A stretch of 64,000 nt of DNA, from positions 124,001 through 188,000 of the forward strand of contig NZ_JAKKCJ010000004.1 of assembly GCF_021726515.1 (NCBI RefSeq), read 5' to 3'. A program made the translations under genes and the position numbers. The notes beneath the pieces were generated by a model. The model ran no database searches. It was given only the letters and a program-made list of their open reading frames with translations, and was not told where the DNA came from. Of this stretch, positions 34,201 to 44,686 are shown piece by piece (positions within the stretch are counted from its first letter, which is position 1; each line of letters opens with the position of its first letter). The stretch is from Vibrio sp. CK2-1 (lineage in GTDB: Bacteria; Pseudomonadota; Gammaproteobacteria; Enterobacterales; Vibrionaceae).

Positions 34201-34998
34201 TTACTCTAATGTTGTAGCGGTACCAGAGTTCTTTTGGTTAGTCAGTGTATCGCGTAGTGAAGACCACCAACGACCCAGTTGTTCGTACCAATAACGCTCA
34301 CTTTGCTCTAGATATTTCGCTTGTGGAGAATACTTTTCCCATGGTTGTTTAATATCATCAAACGCCAAGTAGTTGGTTGGGGCTGGAATTGGTTCAAGCC
34401 CTGCTTTTTTAAATTCACCAATTGCACGTTTCATGTGGCTAGCCGAGGTGATTAAAATCATACGTTTATCCGCAACAAAACCTGCTGCTTGATGCGCTTC
34501 ATCCCAAGTATCTTGAGCGCTTTCTAATAAAATAATATCCGACTTCGCAACCCCTAATGAAACCGCAACATTAGCCATCATTCGCGCATTGCTTACCGAT
34601 GTTCCACCGTCATAACCCGACAAAATCAACTTTGCGCCAGGGTAGAGGTGTAAAATACGAATACCTTCAGCAAGACGCATCAAACCATTACGCGATAGTT
34701 CCGAAGTTGCTGGAATATCATTATCAACAATATGGCCACTTCCCAGTACCATGACATAGTCAACAGTCCCGTCTACGGGCACAAAAGCTTTGTAAGCACG
34801 TTCGGTCGGTTTCAATAATGAGGTCGAAATGGGTTGGAACGAAAATAGAAAGATCCCCATTAAAGAAACAAAAGTGAATAAACACCCTAAGCCGCGTTTG
34901 TAGGTGAACATAATCAGAAATAAGCCAATAAAACCTATAATCAGCAAGGCTGGCAAAGGCATAATCAGAGCACCAATTAATTTTTTCAGTTCAAACAT
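34201..34998 (-). CDS. elyC: Envelope biogenesis factor ElyC (DUF218 family)
   Basis: An inner-membrane protein needed for normal peptidoglycan assembly at low temperature in E. coli. The 265 aa have two N-terminal membrane helices (about 10-32 and 38-56), then a DUF218/SanA-like domain with VMVLGSGH, GAKLILSGYDGG and LITSASHMKRA. It is divergent from cmoM and the muk operon; the elyC-cmoM-mukFEB neighbourhood is the same as in E. coli (ycbC-smtA-mukFEB). Confidence 0.9.
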   Translation of the reverse strand: MFELKKLIGALIMPLPALLIIGFIGLFLIMFTYKRGLGCLFTFVSLMGIFLFSFQPISTSLLKPTERAYKAFVPVDGTVDYVMVLGSGHIVDNDIPATSELSRNGLMRLAEGIRILHLYPGAKLILSGYDGGTSVSNARMMANVAVSLGVAKSDIILLESAQDTWDEAHQAAGFVADKRMILITSASHMKRAIGEFKKAGLEPIPAPTNYLAFDDIKQPWEKYSPQAKYLEQSERYWYEQLGRWWSSLRDTLTNQKNSGTATTLE

Positions 34999-35110
34999 TT
35001 TAAATAGCCCAAAAATTCATCATTCAGCAGGTAAAACGGAGTAATTGCTTTATTCCTGTAATTGCTGTGACAGAATACACGCAAAATTCAGTTATCTTAA
35101 ATGAAAAAAA

Positions 35111-35902
35111 ATGGACAATGATCGAAATTTCGATGATATCGCGCATAAATTCGCCAAAAACATCTATGGTTCAGACAAAGGTGATATTCGCCAAGTGATT
35201 CTTTGGCAAGATATTGAGCACGCTTTAGGCCGTTTACAACAGCAAAAAAACGTCCTATCTGTGCTCGATGCCGGAGGCGGGTTAGCTCAAATGTCGCAAA
35301 GAATTGCTCAGCTTGGGCACCAAGTGACATTGTGTGATATTTCCAGTGAAATGTTAGCGTTAGCTCAGCAAGATATTGATAGTAATGGTTTATCTTCGCA
35401 GTTTCGTTTTGTTCATTCCGCTATTCAACACCTCGATGAGCACTTAACTGAGCAATCGGATTTGGTGTTATTTCATGCCGTTATGGAATGGTTGGAAAAT
35501 CCGCAACAAGTATTAACAAGCCTACTTGAAAAGGTGAAACCGGGCGGCATCATTTCAGTGATGTTTTATAATCACCACGGTTTAGTTTTGAAAAATGTAA
35601 CTTGTGGTAATATTCCCCACATTTTGCAGGGAATGCCACATCGCAAGCGCTTTAAATTGCAACCTCAAGGTGGCTTATTGCCGGAAGAGGTCTATCAATG
35701 GATAGAATCTGCAGGCTTCGACATTTGTGGTAAATCTGGTATCCGATGCTTTAACGACTATATCGGAAACCAACAATACATGGGCGAGTATGGGCCAGAA
35801 GATGTGTTGGCATTAGAACAGCAGTTATGCCGCACAGAGCCTTATCTTTCTCTTGGGCGCTATATTCATGTATGGGCACAAAAGCCTCATACTGCCGAAT
35901 AG
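35111..35902 (+). CDS. cmoM: tRNA 5-carboxymethoxyuridine methyltransferase (CmoM, SmtA)
   Basis: Methylates cmo5U34 to its methyl ester in certain tRNAs using SAM. The 263 aa are a class I methyltransferase with motif [17 protein letters not shown], motif [13 protein letters not shown] and [17 protein letters not shown] in the substrate-binding part. An ATG at 35101 leads to an immediate stop, so 35111 is the start. It lies 32 bp upstream of mukF, probably in the same transcript. Confidence 0.92.
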   Translation: MDNDRNFDDIAHKFAKNIYGSDKGDIRQVILWQDIEHALGRLQQQKNVLSVLDAGGGLAQMSQRIAQLGHQVTLCDISSEMLALAQQDIDSNGLSSQFRFVHSAIQHLDEHLTEQSDLVLFHAVMEWLENPQQVLTSLLEKVKPGGIISVMFYNHHGLVLKNVTCGNIPHILQGMPHRKRFKLQPQGGLLPEEVYQWIESAGFDICGKSGIRCFNDYIGNQQYMGEYGPEDVLALEQQLCRTEPYLSLGRYIHVWAQKPHTAE

Positions 35903-35934
35903 CCCGAGAGTCATTAGCAAATACAGGAATGATA

Positions 35935-37317
35935 ATGAGTGAAATAACTCAATCTTCACTTCAACCGTTGACAAATGGACAGCCGCTTGAGGACAAAACG
36001 ATAGGTGAACAGCCCATCGATGAACTGGTCAGCTGGGTGAAGCAACATGACTTTTCATTGAATCTTTCTTCTGAGCGATTAGCGTTTTTGATTGCGATTG
36101 CGGTATTAAGCAATGAGAAGTTCGATGAAGAGCTCGGCGAAGGTGAATTGCACGATGCATTCAAAATCGTCACCAACATGTTTGATGAAACAGGTGAAGC
36201 CTCGGCATTTCGCGCCAATAACGCGATCAATGAATTAGTCTCCCAAAGGTTGATGAGCCGCTTTGTCAGTGAATTAAATGACGGTGCGAGCATTTACCGT
36301 ATGTCGCCACTAGGCGTTTCGATTACTGATTATTACGTCCGTCATCGTGAGTTCTCAAAGCTTAAGTTATCTATTCAGTTGTCTATGGTTGCCGATGAAA
36401 TGTCGAAAGCCGTTGAGGCAGCGAATCAAGCTGCAGATATCGCTCAATGGCAAAAGCATGTTTATGGCGTACTGAAATATTCGGTGAGTGAGATTTTCGA
36501 CCGTATCGATTTAAATCAGCGCGTTATGGATGATCAGCAAGTGGAAATTAAAAACCAAATTGCTGAACTACTAAACCAAGACTGGCGTGATGCAATCAGC
36601 AGTTGTGAAAGCCTACTGACTGAAACCTCAACTACCCTGAATGAATTGCAAGATACGCTACAAGCGGCAGGGGATGAGCTACAAACTCAGTTGCTTGATA
36701 TTCAGCAGCTTATCTATGGCCAAGAAGGCTTAGATTTCATTGACGCTATTTTGTTTTCACTGCAAACCAAACTTGACCGTATTGTTAGCTGGGGCCAGCA
36801 AGCGATAGATTTGTGGATTGGTTACGATCGCCACGTACATAAATTTATCCGTACTGCTATCGATATGGATCAAAACCGTGCCTTTAGTCAGCGCTTGCGT
36901 CAATCCGTGACCGATTACTTTGATATGCCATGGTATTTGACCTACGCCGATGCCGAGCGTCTACGTGATATGCGCGATGAAGCCATGTTACTACGTGATG
37001 ATGAAGTGACCGGTGCGATTCCAGATGAAGTGGAATATGAAGAATTAACAACCGTTGATAATGAACTGAGCGAGCGCGTCGCCGCCATGCTTCAACAACA
37101 CAAAGAAACCGGCCAGCCGATTGATTTAGGTTCGGTACTACGAGATTACCTTGCGCAGCACTCTCATGCGCAACATTTTGATTTAGCCAGAATGGTGATC
37201 GACCAAGCGGTAAGAATGGGGTATTCCGAATCGGATTACCAAGCCATCCAGCCGGATTGGAAAGCGATTAACGATTTTGGAGCAAAGGTACAAGCGAATG
37301 TCATCGATCAATACTAA
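35935..37317 (+). CDS. mukF: Chromosome partition protein MukF (kleisin)
   Basis: Kleisin subunit that bridges MukB heads and binds MukE. The start at 35935 has AGGA 6 nt upstream and gives 460 aa, about 20 longer than E. coli, owing to an N-terminal insert ([16 protein letters not shown]). The winged-helix dimer domain covers about residues 25-130, the middle is helical and coiled coil ([16 protein letters not shown]), and the C-terminal wing ends [13 protein letters not shown]. The last 20 bp overlap mukE. Confidence 0.95.
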   Translation: MSEITQSSLQPLTNGQPLEDKTIGEQPIDELVSWVKQHDFSLNLSSERLAFLIAIAVLSNEKFDEELGEGELHDAFKIVTNMFDETGEASAFRANNAINELVSQRLMSRFVSELNDGASIYRMSPLGVSITDYYVRHREFSKLKLSIQLSMVADEMSKAVEAANQAADIAQWQKHVYGVLKYSVSEIFDRIDLNQRVMDDQQVEIKNQIAELLNQDWRDAISSCESLLTETSTTLNELQDTLQAAGDELQTQLLDIQQLIYGQEGLDFIDAILFSLQTKLDRIVSWGQQAIDLWIGYDRHVHKFIRTAIDMDQNRAFSQRLRQSVTDYFDMPWYLTYADAERLRDMRDEAMLLRDDEVTGAIPDEVEYEELTTVDNELSERVAAMLQQHKETGQPIDLGSVLRDYLAQHSHAQHFDLARMVIDQAVRMGYSESDYQAIQPDWKAINDFGAKVQANVIDQY

Positions 37318-38122
37318 TTACGAGGCGCACAGCGCCGAACTGTCTCAAAATACCAGCTATTCACAAGAGACCGACAACTCTCAAGATGCTTACATGCCAG
37401 AACAATTGGTGAAAGCTCTATCTAACCCGTTATTCCCAGCGCTTGATAGCCAATTGCGTGCAGGTCGCCATATCTCAAGTGATGATATGGATAACTACGC
37501 TTTTTTAAGTGATTTTGACGGTGATCTTGGCGCTTTCTATCAGCGTTATAATGCAGAATTGGTTCGTGCTCCAGAAGGCTTCTTCTACTTACGTCCACGT
37601 TCAACCTCATTTATTGGTCGCAGCGTGCTATCGGAACTCGATATGCTGGTGGGTAAAATCTTGTGCTTTTTGTATTTAAGCCCAGAGCGTCTCGCCCATG
37701 AAGGCATCTTCACCAATCAAGAGCTATACGAAGAGCTACTCAATCTTGCCGATGAAAAGAAACTAATGCGTTTGGTGACTAACCGCGCGACTGGTTCGGA
37801 TCTGGATAAAGAAAAGCTGTTTGAAAAAGTGCGTACTTCGCTGCGTCGTCTACGTCGCATCGGCATGGTATTGCCAGTCGGTGATGATGAGAAATTTAGA
37901 ATCAGTGAAGCGGTATTCCGTTTTGGTGCCGATGTACGTGTCGGCGACGATGTTCGCGAAGCGCAACTACGCTTGATTCGTGATGGTGAGGCGGTACTTG
38001 ATCCAGAAGCTGTGGATCCAAACAAAGCAAATGATACTCAAGATAAGCAAGATGCTTCAGAAGAACAATCAGAAGATTTGGCTGAACAAGAAGAACAAGA
38101 ACAGAAAGCAGGTGACCTATGA
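37298..38122 (+). CDS. mukE: Chromosome partition protein MukE
   Basis: A KITE-type accessory subunit that binds MukF. The start at 37298 ([11 protein letters not shown]) is inside the mukF end, with AAGG upstream; 274 aa. The conserved core runs from about residue 36 ([20 protein letters not shown]) through [20 protein letters not shown] to [20 protein letters not shown]. The final about 40 residues are extremely acidic and Gln-rich ([16 protein letters not shown]) and longer than in E. coli. The stop overlaps the mukB start (ATGA). Confidence 0.95.
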   Translation: MSSINTNYEAHSAELSQNTSYSQETDNSQDAYMPEQLVKALSNPLFPALDSQLRAGRHISSDDMDNYAFLSDFDGDLGAFYQRYNAELVRAPEGFFYLRPRSTSFIGRSVLSELDMLVGKILCFLYLSPERLAHEGIFTNQELYEELLNLADEKKLMRLVTNRATGSDLDKEKLFEKVRTSLRRLRRIGMVLPVGDDEKFRISEAVFRFGADVRVGDDVREAQLRLIRDGEAVLDPEAVDPNKANDTQDKQDASEEQSEDLAEQEEQEQKAGDL

Positions 38123-41100
38123 TCACGAAAAATAACATGATCGAAAGAGGTAAATATCAATCACTTACCATGATCAACTGGAACGGTTTCTTTGCACGTA
38201 CTTTTGATATTGATGGGTTAGTGACCACGCTTTCTGGCGGTAACGGTGCGGGTAAGTCGACGACCATGGCGGCTTTCATCACGGCACTGATTCCAGACCA
38301 AAGCTTACTGCATTTCCGTAACACCACCGAGGCAGGTAGTTCGCAAGCCTCTCGTGATAAAGGTCTATTCGGTAAACTACAACCAGGTACTTGTTACTCT
38401 GTGCTTGATGTTGTTAATTCACGTCATCAGCGTTTGTTGTTTACTGTAAAACTGCAACAAGTGGCAGGCCGTGATAAGAAAGTAGATATCAAACCAATTC
38501 TTATCCAAGGTCTACCAAGCAATGTCAAACCGACCGATGTGTTAATTGAGAGCCTAGAAAATGGCCAAGCTCGCGTTCGTACTTATAACGAACTAAAAGA
38601 CAAAGTGGCGGAATATGAAGGTGTGCAAATTAAAGCCTTTTCGTCCGTTGCCGATTACCACAGCGTGATGTTTGAAATGGGCGTATTGCCTAAGAAACTA
38701 CGCAACACCGGCGACCGTTCTAAGTTTTATCGCTTAATCGAAGCGTCTTTGTATGGCGGTATCTCAAGTGCGATCACTCGTTCATTACGTGACTACCTAT
38801 TGCCACAAAATGGCGGAGTGAAGAAAGCCTTCCAAGATATGGAATCGGCGCTGCGTGAAAACCGCATGACGCTAGAAGCCATCAAAACCACTCAAGCCGA
38901 TCGTGACTTGTTCAAGCATTTAATTACTGAATCGACCAACTACGTGGCAGCAGACTACATGCGCCACGCCAATGACCGTCGCATTAAGCTAGATCAAGCG
39001 TTAGCACTGCGCAGCGAATTGAATCAATCGAGCAGTACTCTAACTTCGCAAATGCAATTGATGACGCAAGTACAAGCGGAGCTTGAGCAATTAGTCGATC
39101 AAGAGTCTGGTTTAGAGCAAGATCATCAAGCCGCTGCCGACCATTTGCAATTGGTGCAAACCGCGATTCGTCAGCAAGAAAAAATTGAACGCTACCAAGA
39201 AGATTTGGAAGAGCTAAGTGAACGCTTAGAAGAACAAATCATGGTAGTGGAAGAAGCGGCAGAGCAAGTTGCCATTGCCGAAGAACAAGCTGAAGTTTCT
39301 GAACAAGAAGTGGATAGCTTGAAATCGCAACTCGCCGATTACCAACAAGCATTAGATGTACAGCAAACTCGCGCATTGCAATATCAACAAGCCGTGCAAG
39401 CGTTAGAAAAAGCGCAACAGTTGACCGATAACGACCACCTAACCGCAGAGAATGCTCAGGCTCAATTGTCTGAATTGAAGCAACAAGAGTCAGACAATAC
39501 TTCTGCGCTATTATCGCTAAAACACAAGCTAGACATGTCATCTGCCGCAGCAGAGCAGTTTGAGCAAGCGTTAGCATTAGTGAAAAGCATTGTCGGTGAT
39601 GTGGCTCGTACCGAAGCATTGTCACATGCAAAAGAGGCGGTACAGAAATCTCAACAAGCTCAGCAATGGCTACAGAATGAATCACAATGGCGCGCACAAC
39701 AGCGTGACCTAGAGCGTAGTCTAAATGAGCAGCGTCAAGCCTCTGAACTAGTAGAACAATACCAATCTCAACACCAAGTTCGTCTTGATGATGAAATGGT
39801 ATTAGAGCAAGAACGTGAGCGTCACCTAGAGCAACTTGATGTACTCGCCGGTGAACAAGAAGAACTGCGCGATCTACGTGGTGATTTACGTCGTTCTCAA
39901 CAAGATGCTGAAGCGCAAATTCAAGCTCTGCAAAAGCAAGCCCCAGCCTGGATTGCTGCCAGTGAAGCACTAGAAAAACTGCAATCACAAACCGAAGCCG
40001 AGCTAACCGATGGCCACGCGGTGATGGCACAAATGCAGCAAGTGCTTGAGCAAGATAAACAGCAATCCATGGCCAAAGAGCGTTTGTCGGCTCGTCGTGA
40101 TGAATTAGATAGCGATATTGAGCGTCTAGCGTCACCATCCGGCTCAAATGACCCTCGTCTAAAAGGTTTAGCGGATAGCCTAGGCGGCGTGTTGTTGTCC
40201 GAAATTTACGATGACATCACCATTGAAGATGCACCATATTTCAGTGCGATGTACGGTCCATCTCGTCATGCGATTGTTGTATCTGACCTTGATGGCATTA
40301 AAGAAAAGCTGGTGGATTTAGATGATTGCCCAGAAGATCTTTACATCATTGAAGGCGATGTGGATGCGTTTGATGACAGTACTTTCAACGCCGACGAACT
40401 AGATGGCGCAGTTTGCGTTCAGCTAAACGACCGTCAGCTACGTTATTCTCGTCTACCTTCAATTCCACTATTTGGTCGTGCCGCGCGAGAGCAACGTTTA
40501 GAGTTGTTACGTGCTGAGCGTGAACAAGTGGCAGAAGAGTATGCCAAATCGGCATTTGATTCACAGAAGCTACAACGCCTATACCAAAGCTATAACGAAT
40601 TCGTTTCTAAACACATTCATATTGCGTTTAACGATGACCCAGAGCAGCAACTGGCGGAAGTACGTGATGGTCTAAATCAAGTGGTTCGTCAATTGGCGTC
40701 ACTGGATGAAAAAGATCAGCAGCAACGCAGTCAAATGCAAACGGCCAAGCAAGCACTAGCTCAGCTAGATAAACTTGCTAACGTGATGCATCTCATTGAA
40801 GATGAAAGCCTAGCCGAACGTTTGGAAGAAATTAACGATAAGCTTGAGCAACTATCTCAATACAAATCGTTTGCTCAACAACATGGTAAAGCAGCCGAGA
40901 AGTTGTCGAACATGCTGTCTGCCCTAGAAGCGGACCCTGAGCAATTTGATGCGCTGCAAGCACAATATCAGCAAGCCGATCAAAACCTACAAACGTTGAA
41001 AACTCAACTGTTTGCTTTGGCGGATTTACATGAGCGTCGTCATTACTTTGCTTACTCAGATTCGGTTTCTCTACTGGATCAAAGTAGCGAATTAAGCGAG

Positions 41101-42597
41101 CAGTTAAAACGCAAACTTGAGCAAGCAGAACAAGCGAAAGTACGTAGCCGTGAAGGCTTGAAACAAGCGCAAGGTCAGATGAATCAATACAACCAATTAT
41201 TGGCTTCATTGAAATCGTCACATCAAGCTAAATTGGAAACCGTACAAGAGTTCAAACAAGAGCTGCAAGACTATGGCGTAACGCCAGATATCGGCGCAGT
41301 AGAGCGTGCAGAAACACGTAAAAACGAGTTGTATGAGCGTCTACATTTATCTCGTCAACGTAAGAGCGAATTTGAACGTACTCTTACCGCGACTGATATG
41401 GAAATGAAGACATTAACCAAGCGCGTTAAGAAAATCGAAAAAGAGTACAAAGACCTACGTAAGTTTGTGGTGAACGCCAAAGCAGGTTGGTGCTCAGTAC
41501 TACGTTTAGCGCGTTTAAATGATGTTGAGCGTCGTTTGCATCGTCGTGAATTAGCGTACCTTTCTGATAACGAACTGCGTTCAATGTCGGATAAATCTCT
41601 CGGTGCCTTGCGCCTAGCGGTTGCCAACAATGAAACCCTACGTGATGCGCTACGCGGCTCAGAAGATAATGCTCGCCCAGAAGGCAAAGTATTGTTCTAC
41701 ATCGCGGTATATCAGCATCTACGTGAGCGTATTCGTCAGGATATTATTCACACTAGCGATCCTGTTGAAGCGATTGAAGAGATGGAAGTGGAGCTGGCTC
41801 GTCTAACCGAAGAGCTAACGCAACGTGAAAACCGTCTGGCGATTAGCTCAGGTTCAGTGGCCAATATCATCAAGAAGACAATTCAACGTGAGCAAAACCG
41901 CATTCGTATGCTTAACCAGGGCTTGTCGAACATTGCCTTTGGTCAAGTCCGTGGTGTGCGTTTAAATGTCGGTATTCGTGAAAGCCATGAAACGCTATTA
42001 GCCGGTTTGGCTGAGCAACAAGACCAACATCAAGACTTGTTCGATAACCCACGCTTAACCTTCTCAGAAGCGATGGCGAAACTGTTCCAACGTGTGAACC
42101 CACATATCGACATGGGTCAACGTTCACCGCAAATCTTAGGCGAAGAGTTACTGGACTACCGTAACTACTTAGAGCTGAGCATTGAAGTGAACCGTGGTTC
42201 AGAAGGTTGGCTACAAGCTGAATCTGGCGCGCTATCAACCGGTGAAGCGATTGGTACCGGTCAGTCAATTTTGCTGATGGTTATCCAAAGCTGGGAAGAA
42301 GAATCACGTCGCCTGCGCAGTAAAGATATTGTGCCGTGTCGTCTACTCTTCTTGGATGAAGCCGCACGTTTGGATACCAAATCCATCAATACCTTATTTG
42401 AGCTATGTGACCGCCTAGACATGCAATTATTGATTGCCGCACCGGAAAACATCAGCCCAGAAAAAGGCACCACCTACAAACTGGTACGTAAAGTGTTTAA
42501 AGATCACGAACACGTACACGTCGTTGGTTTACGTGGCTTTGGTAATGGTCCAAAAGATAAAACCGACCAAGCACAAGAGCTTGAAACGGTAGAGTAG
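38119..42597 (+). CDS. mukB: Chromosome partition protein MukB (SMC-like ATPase)
   Basis: SMC-like condensin ATPase for chromosome organisation. At 1492 aa it is full length. Walker [10 protein letters not shown] lies near residue 40-48, two long coiled-coil arms flank a hinge near residues 670-790 ([20 protein letters not shown]), and the ABC signature LSTGE is at 1372-1376 with Walker [12 protein letters not shown] at 1409-1419. The ATG at 38119 has AGGTG upstream and adds six residues (MITKNN) before the usual MIERGKY start. Last gene of the operon. Confidence 0.97.
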   Translation: MITKNNMIERGKYQSLTMINWNGFFARTFDIDGLVTTLSGGNGAGKSTTMAAFITALIPDQSLLHFRNTTEAGSSQASRDKGLFGKLQPGTCYSVLDVVNSRHQRLLFTVKLQQVAGRDKKVDIKPILIQGLPSNVKPTDVLIESLENGQARVRTYNELKDKVAEYEGVQIKAFSSVADYHSVMFEMGVLPKKLRNTGDRSKFYRLIEASLYGGISSAITRSLRDYLLPQNGGVKKAFQDMESALRENRMTLEAIKTTQADRDLFKHLITESTNYVAADYMRHANDRRIKLDQALALRSELNQSSSTLTSQMQLMTQVQAELEQLVDQESGLEQDHQAAADHLQLVQTAIRQQEKIERYQEDLEELSERLEEQIMVVEEAAEQVAIAEEQAEVSEQEVDSLKSQLADYQQALDVQQTRALQYQQAVQALEKAQQLTDNDHLTAENAQAQLSELKQQESDNTSALLSLKHKLDMSSAAAEQFEQALALVKSIVGDVARTEALSHAKEAVQKSQQAQQWLQNESQWRAQQRDLERSLNEQRQASELVEQYQSQHQVRLDDEMVLEQERERHLEQLDVLAGEQEELRDLRGDLRRSQQDAEAQIQALQKQAPAWIAASEALEKLQSQTEAELTDGHAVMAQMQQVLEQDKQQSMAKERLSARRDELDSDIERLASPSGSNDPRLKGLADSLGGVLLSEIYDDITIEDAPYFSAMYGPSRHAIVVSDLDGIKEKLVDLDDCPEDLYIIEGDVDAFDDSTFNADELDGAVCVQLNDRQLRYSRLPSIPLFGRAAREQRLELLRAEREQVAEEYAKSAFDSQKLQRLYQSYNEFVSKHIHIAFNDDPEQQLAEVRDGLNQVVRQLASLDEKDQQQRSQMQTAKQALAQLDKLANVMHLIEDESLAERLEEINDKLEQLSQYKSFAQQHGKAAEKLSNMLSALEADPEQFDALQAQYQQADQNLQTLKTQLFALADLHERRHYFAYSDSVSLLDQSSELSEQLKRKLEQAEQAKVRSREGLKQAQGQMNQYNQLLASLKSSHQAKLETVQEFKQELQDYGVTPDIGAVERAETRKNELYERLHLSRQRKSEFERTLTATDMEMKTLTKRVKKIEKEYKDLRKFVVNAKAGWCSVLRLARLNDVERRLHRRELAYLSDNELRSMSDKSLGALRLAVANNETLRDALRGSEDNARPEGKVLFYIAVYQHLRERIRQDIIHTSDPVEAIEEMEVELARLTEELTQRENRLAISSGSVANIIKKTIQREQNRIRMLNQGLSNIAFGQVRGVRLNVGIRESHETLLAGLAEQQDQHQDLFDNPRLTFSEAMAKLFQRVNPHIDMGQRSPQILGEELLDYRNYLELSIEVNRGSEGWLQAESGALSTGEAIGTGQSILLMVIQSWEEESRRLRSKDIVPCRLLFLDEAARLDTKSINTLFELCDRLDMQLLIAAPENISPEKGTTYKLVRKVFKDHEHVHVVGLRGFGNGPKDKTDQAQELETVE

Positions 42598-42623
42598 GGG
42601 CAAGCCTTACTTTGAAATTAAAG

Positions 42624-42654
42624 CGCCTCACTTCTTTGGAGTGAGGCGTTTTTT
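42624..42654 (+). terminator. Intrinsic terminator of cmoM-mukFEB
   Basis: A perfect 9-bp stem CGCCTCACT/AGTGAGGCG (42624-42632 with 42640-42648) followed by six T residues, 27 nt after the mukB stop. Confidence 0.85.
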
Positions 42655-42764
42655 GTGTTGACAGTGGGAGAGCCTAAGTTAGCTATGGATATTAAATGAG
42701 ATAGATTTTTATCTCTAACGTATAAATATCGTAAAAAAGCTTCTATGTGTAACGTGAAGTGTGC

Positions 42765-42778
42765 TCTTGAATGCGTTT
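42765..42778. repeat. 14-bp direct repeat flanking the SEFIR gene, left copy
   Basis: TCTTGAATGCGTTT is identical to 43801-43814. It lies just past the SEFIR gene's 3' end. With a 1-nt gap, similarity continues for a few bases (GAGTA against GAATA). Confidence 0.85.
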
Positions 42779-42794
42779 CGAGTACCGAGGTTTG

Positions 42795-43544
42795 TCATAA
42801 ATCAACAATACCGTTTTCAAAAATATAAGATCTACCTTCGTTTGTTACTCTCAACATACTATTACCGCAAACGATTAATCCTTTTTTGCTCGCTTCCTGT
42901 ATGTAATGGTCGAGCGATAAACGGTGCATATTACTGATATTGAAAAGGTTTGAAAGATATATTGTCGGCCCATTTGAGGTTTGATCGTAGGTCGTCGCTA
43001 CTGCAGTCATAAACTTTTTTAAACCATCAGAAGTTCTTTGTGGGCGAGTTTCTTGAGCTGTTGAGAAACTGTTAGTTCCGATATCTGGTTTAACAAATAG
43101 TGGTGCGTCGAGGAGGGTTCTAAGCAAATCATCATATGAGTACTCAGCCTCTTCATCGATAGAGAAATCAATGTATAGTTTCGACGCCATAAATGTGGGG
43201 GTAGTTTTCTGTCCATGCTGTCGAATTATAGGTATGACCTTAGATTGATCTATTTTTGATAGCAGAGAGGAAGTCATAATCATTTTTTCATAACCGACAC
43301 CGCCCTCGCCGCTGTCAGCCTTCTTTACATAATTTTCAGTACACACCATCAATATAAAGTCTGAGGAATCCAAGTGCGATTCCATAAAATGAGGGAGGTC
43401 ACCACCTGGTTTAAGGTCCCACTGATCAAGGACAATATCAATTCCTCTTAAACGTAGAGTAGTGGCAAAATTAAGAACCCATTCCTTATGTTCAGCAGAA
43501 TCATGAGAATATGATACAAAGACTCGTGGCGGATTATTTGCCAT
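42795..43544 (-). CDS. SEFIR (TIR-like) domain protein with C-terminal winged-helix-like region
   Basis: The 249-aa protein has an N-terminal SEFIR domain (residues about 6-140): box 1 VFVSYSHDSAEHKEWV, then RGIDIVLDQWDLKPGGDLPH, FILMVCTENYVKKAD and GGVGYEKMIM. Known SEFIR/TIR modules mediate assembly or, for many bacterial TIRs, NAD cleavage in antiphage defence. A linker (145-175) leads to a C-terminal region (175-249) that resembles a small winged helix (LDHYIQEASKKGLIVCG, LRVTNEGRSYIFENG). Strong ribosome site AAGGAG. No partner gene is adjacent, and the gene is bracketed by a 14-bp direct repeat. Immune function is inference. Confidence 0.85.
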   Translation of the reverse strand: MANNPPRVFVSYSHDSAEHKEWVLNFATTLRLRGIDIVLDQWDLKPGGDLPHFMESHLDSSDFILMVCTENYVKKADSGEGGVGYEKMIMTSSLLSKIDQSKVIPIIRQHGQKTTPTFMASKLYIDFSIDEEAEYSYDDLLRTLLDAPLFVKPDIGTNSFSTAQETRPQRTSDGLKKFMTAVATTYDQTSNGPTIYLSNLFNISNMHRLSLDHYIQEASKKGLIVCGNSMLRVTNEGRSYIFENGIVDL

Positions 43545-43945
43545 ATGTAACTCCTTTTCAATCTGTAATATTTTATTAACGTAGATGTATATTTACGATA
43601 TAAGATCAGTAAAATGCATATAATTTGCGGATTCTATTGTAAAGAAGCTATCAGCTTTTTTTCAAATACACCATCTGTGTTTTTTAAACCGATCTTTCAA
43701 GAGAAGGTTTGCGTAAGTAATTAATTTTAAATGGCCTTATATTTTCGTGATTGGGATAATGCGAATATGGAATGACATGAAAATTTTTAAAGCTATACAT
43801 TCTTGAATGCGTTTGAATAAGGTTTTAGTGCCAGTCATTTATAGTGAATAGATAAAATCAGACTTAATAGATGTGAATTGTCAAGGTAACGTGCTTATAA
43901 GACTTCGGCTAGCTAACTTAGTTTTAGCAAGCTTTGGGTTATAAC
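43545..43945. other. AT-rich intergenic DNA upstream of the SEFIR gene
   Basis: About 400 bp with no credible gene. It includes the presumed SEFIR promoter and the right copy of the 14-bp direct repeat. Composition is clearly more AT-rich than the neighbouring muk operon, which fits acquired DNA. Confidence 0.6.
43801..43814. repeat. 14-bp direct repeat flanking the SEFIR gene, right copy
   Basis: TCTTGAATGCGTTT, identical to 42765-42778 and in the same orientation, 1036 bp apart start to start. The SEFIR gene and its upstream region lie between the two copies. Confidence 0.85.
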
Positions 43946-44060
43946 GTCATCCCGCACATGAGCCTAAGCGAAGAAGATGCGGGATCTCCTACAGCGCGTT
44001 GTAATTCAAATTGTGGTTGGAGATCCTGAACTGCGTTCGTGCCTCACTTTTCAGGATGAC
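43946..44060. repeat. Palindromic intergenic repeat element (about 115 bp)
   Basis: Ends are inverted repeats: GTCATCCCG on the left and CAGGATGAC on the right. Inside are two hairpins, ATCCCGCA/TGCGGGAT (left) and ATCCTGAA/TTCAGGAT (right), plus an internal pair ATCTCC/GGAGAT. There is no reading frame. It looks like a non-coding repetitive or MITE-like element; similar GTCATCC...GGATGAC units occur in Vibrio intergenic DNA as I remember it. Confidence 0.7.
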
Positions 44061-44151
44061 AGGCTGATATTGTTTTGCTTAGACACAAAAAAGCAGAGCC
44101 TCTAAAATGAGAAACTCTGCCACGGTAAAATTACTTATAAAATTCTAATCT

Positions 44152-44391
44152 TTACGCTTTAGAAGACAACACATTCAGCACTTTCAATGCGTGCTCGGCA
44201 AGTTCAATTCCTTCGCTTGTTAGGTAGCCACCGTCCGGTAGGGTACATAGATTTTTATCAAACAAACTCTTTGCCGCTTGTTGCAGTTCTGGTGCCGCGT
44301 CGTTATGTACTTTGATGCCTGTTTGTAGGCTAGTTGGATCGAATTGAAGTAGTAGGTTGAGTTCAGCAATATGGTCTGCAGTAAATTTCAT
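44152..44391 (-). CDS. Small conserved protein, TIGR02647-like
   Basis: A 79-aa protein, mostly helical with a short winged-helix-like end (AAKSLFDKNLCTLPDGGYLTSEG then ELAEHALKVLNVL). The sequence resembles a small uncharacterised gammaproteobacterial family that I recall as TIGR02647. A GTAAGGAATCACG leader precedes the ATG. It is divergent from ppaC across 295 bp that contain repeated TTGTCA half-sites. DNA binding is plausible but unproven. Confidence 0.75.
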   Translation of the reverse strand: MKFTADHIAELNLLLQFDPTSLQTGIKVHNDAAPELQQAAKSLFDKNLCTLPDGGYLTSEGIELAEHALKVLNVLSSKA

Positions 44392-44439
44392 CGTGATTCC
44401 TTACCTTTAAAATAATCTTAGAAACACAATAGGTTGCAT

Positions 44440-44455
44440 TTGTCAGATCTGACAA
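44440..44455. promoter_or_regulatory. 16-bp perfect palindrome, candidate operator
   Basis: TTGTCAGATCTGACAA is perfectly symmetric and lies 49 bp upstream of the TIGR02647-like gene. The same half-sites recur at 44576-44581 and 44591-44596 (TTGTCA-N9-TGACAA) nearer to ppaC. The binding protein is unknown. Confidence 0.5.
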
Positions 44456-44686
44456 GCAATAAACTGCAGTTTTGATGCCTTGTTCACTATTAGTATCGAT
44501 AACTGCTGATAAATACAGCAAAAAAAGCGATTAATTTTTTAAACATAAATTTGTCGTGAATTTTTGGTTACTAAATTGTCAGTTGAGCAATGACAAATTT
44601 TGAAAATCAGGTAAAGTAGCGGGCAAAATATTTCTGCTGAATAGCTGGAAAAATCCTGAGTATAAATAGTCGTAATAGGAAAACAC

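Noticed and set aside
35097..35330. Antisense open frame at the start of cmoM, and similar short frames opposite other genes
   Set aside because: Shadows of real coding regions; no ribosome sites, odd composition.
39239..40147. 302-codon open frame antisense to mukB
   Set aside because: It lies inside the coiled-coil part of mukB, is rich in His, Leu and Val as expected from reversed Gln/Glu/Ala codons, has no ribosome site and no family resemblance.
43946..44060. Palindromic element considered as an IS or transposon
   Set aside because: No transposase frame and no clear target duplication; best described as a non-coding repeat.
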